A stretch of DNA of 6,316 nt from an uncultured Desulfovibrionaceae bacterium (lineage in GTDB: Bacteria; Desulfobacterota; Desulfovibrionia; Desulfovibrionales; Desulfovibrionaceae), in NCBI GenBank assembly GCA_947074125.1, contig CAMTOM010000093.1, forward strand, positions 1-6,316, given 5' to 3'. Of this stretch, positions 6,053 through 6,316 are shown in pieces (positions within the stretch are counted from its first letter, which is position 1; each line of letters opens with the position of its first letter). Both the position numbers and the translations under genes were made by a program. The notes beneath the pieces were generated by a model that saw nothing but the letters and a program-made list of their open reading frames with translations, searched no databases and was not told the origin of the DNA.

Positions 6053-6316
6053 ACACATTACTACTCTAGTCATATGTATTATATTTTAAGACATAATACA
6101 TTCACAAATATAGCTTTCTGAAAAACACTCCTCCTGAAATACCCATATCAAGAACACAGCAACATTTAGTTTCCCGATCACAAAAATATGATCCTAACAA
6201 TGGTCGATACCCATCCGCAAAAAACACAGGGAATCCTTTCCAGGCTCTCAACCTATCTGTCTATGCTCTATTGTAAGCTTTTTTTCAACATACCACATCC
6301 GTTAAGCACTTCCTGA

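Larger units (their letters stand above)
5851..6316. other. AT-rich region upstream of poxB with no confident gene
   Basis: These 466 bp carry no convincing coding region on either strand. Segment 5851-6018 is extremely AT-rich and holds the poxB RBS and possible promoter. The leftward terminator at 6019-6052 follows. Segment 6053-6316 is closer to average composition. It contains a 49-codon minus-strand open stretch (6251-6102) with only a TTG start and no Shine-Dalgarno, and a 15-codon open end at the right edge (6315-6268, minus). Neither is reliable enough to call a gene. Confidence 0.55.

Noticed and set aside
6268..6315. Minus-strand open end of 15 codons at the right edge as the 3' end of a gene
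   Set aside because: Too short to separate from chance, with no recognisable sequence. It could still be the gene ended by the leftward terminator.

Overview
The window reads as ordinary chromosomal DNA from an anaerobic or microaerobic Gram-negative bacterium. Base composition is moderate, roughly half G+C in the genes, with very AT-rich spacers. A Tat-exported iron-sulfur aldo/keto reductase, a b-type cytochrome, a GATE-type membrane protein and a proteobacterial-style RNase HI are all present. This mix recalls Desulfovibrio-like Desulfobacterota, but that placement is an inference from gene content and has not been tested.

Left part (1-1962): The start of a secreted protein of unknown function lies on the minus strand and runs off the left edge. 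It diverges across a 302-bp AT-rich spacer from rnhA (RNase HI). rnhA overlaps by one base (TAATG) a 323-residue polytopic membrane protein of the nucleoside-recognition/GATE kind, so these two genes form a translationally coupled pair.

Middle part (1963-4103): A 191-residue cytochrome b561-like four-helix membrane protein is followed on the same strand by a 426-residue aldo/keto reductase. The reductase has a twin-arginine signal, an intact D-Y-K-H tetrad and a C-terminal double 4Fe-4S ferredoxin domain. Together they could form a membrane-to-periplasm electron path in which quinol or another membrane donor passes electrons through heme b and Fe-S to the reductase. This is the most interesting idea in the window. 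A perfect 29-bp inverted repeat overlaps a possible -10 just upstream of the reductase and looks like an operator.

Right part (4104-6316): poxB, a ThDP-dependent pyruvate:quinone oxidoreductase, is on the minus strand and converges on the reductase gene across a spacer holding a long hairpin. PoxB ends where the E. coli protein would begin its C-terminal membrane-activation tail. Upstream of poxB are 466 bp of AT-rich DNA with a possible promoter and a clear minus-strand Rho-independent terminator, which probably ends a transcript entering from the right.

No tRNA, rRNA, CRISPR array, insertion sequence or phage gene was seen. No clearly undescribed system is evident. The cytochrome b/Tat-reductase pair and its operator are the best candidates for follow-up.
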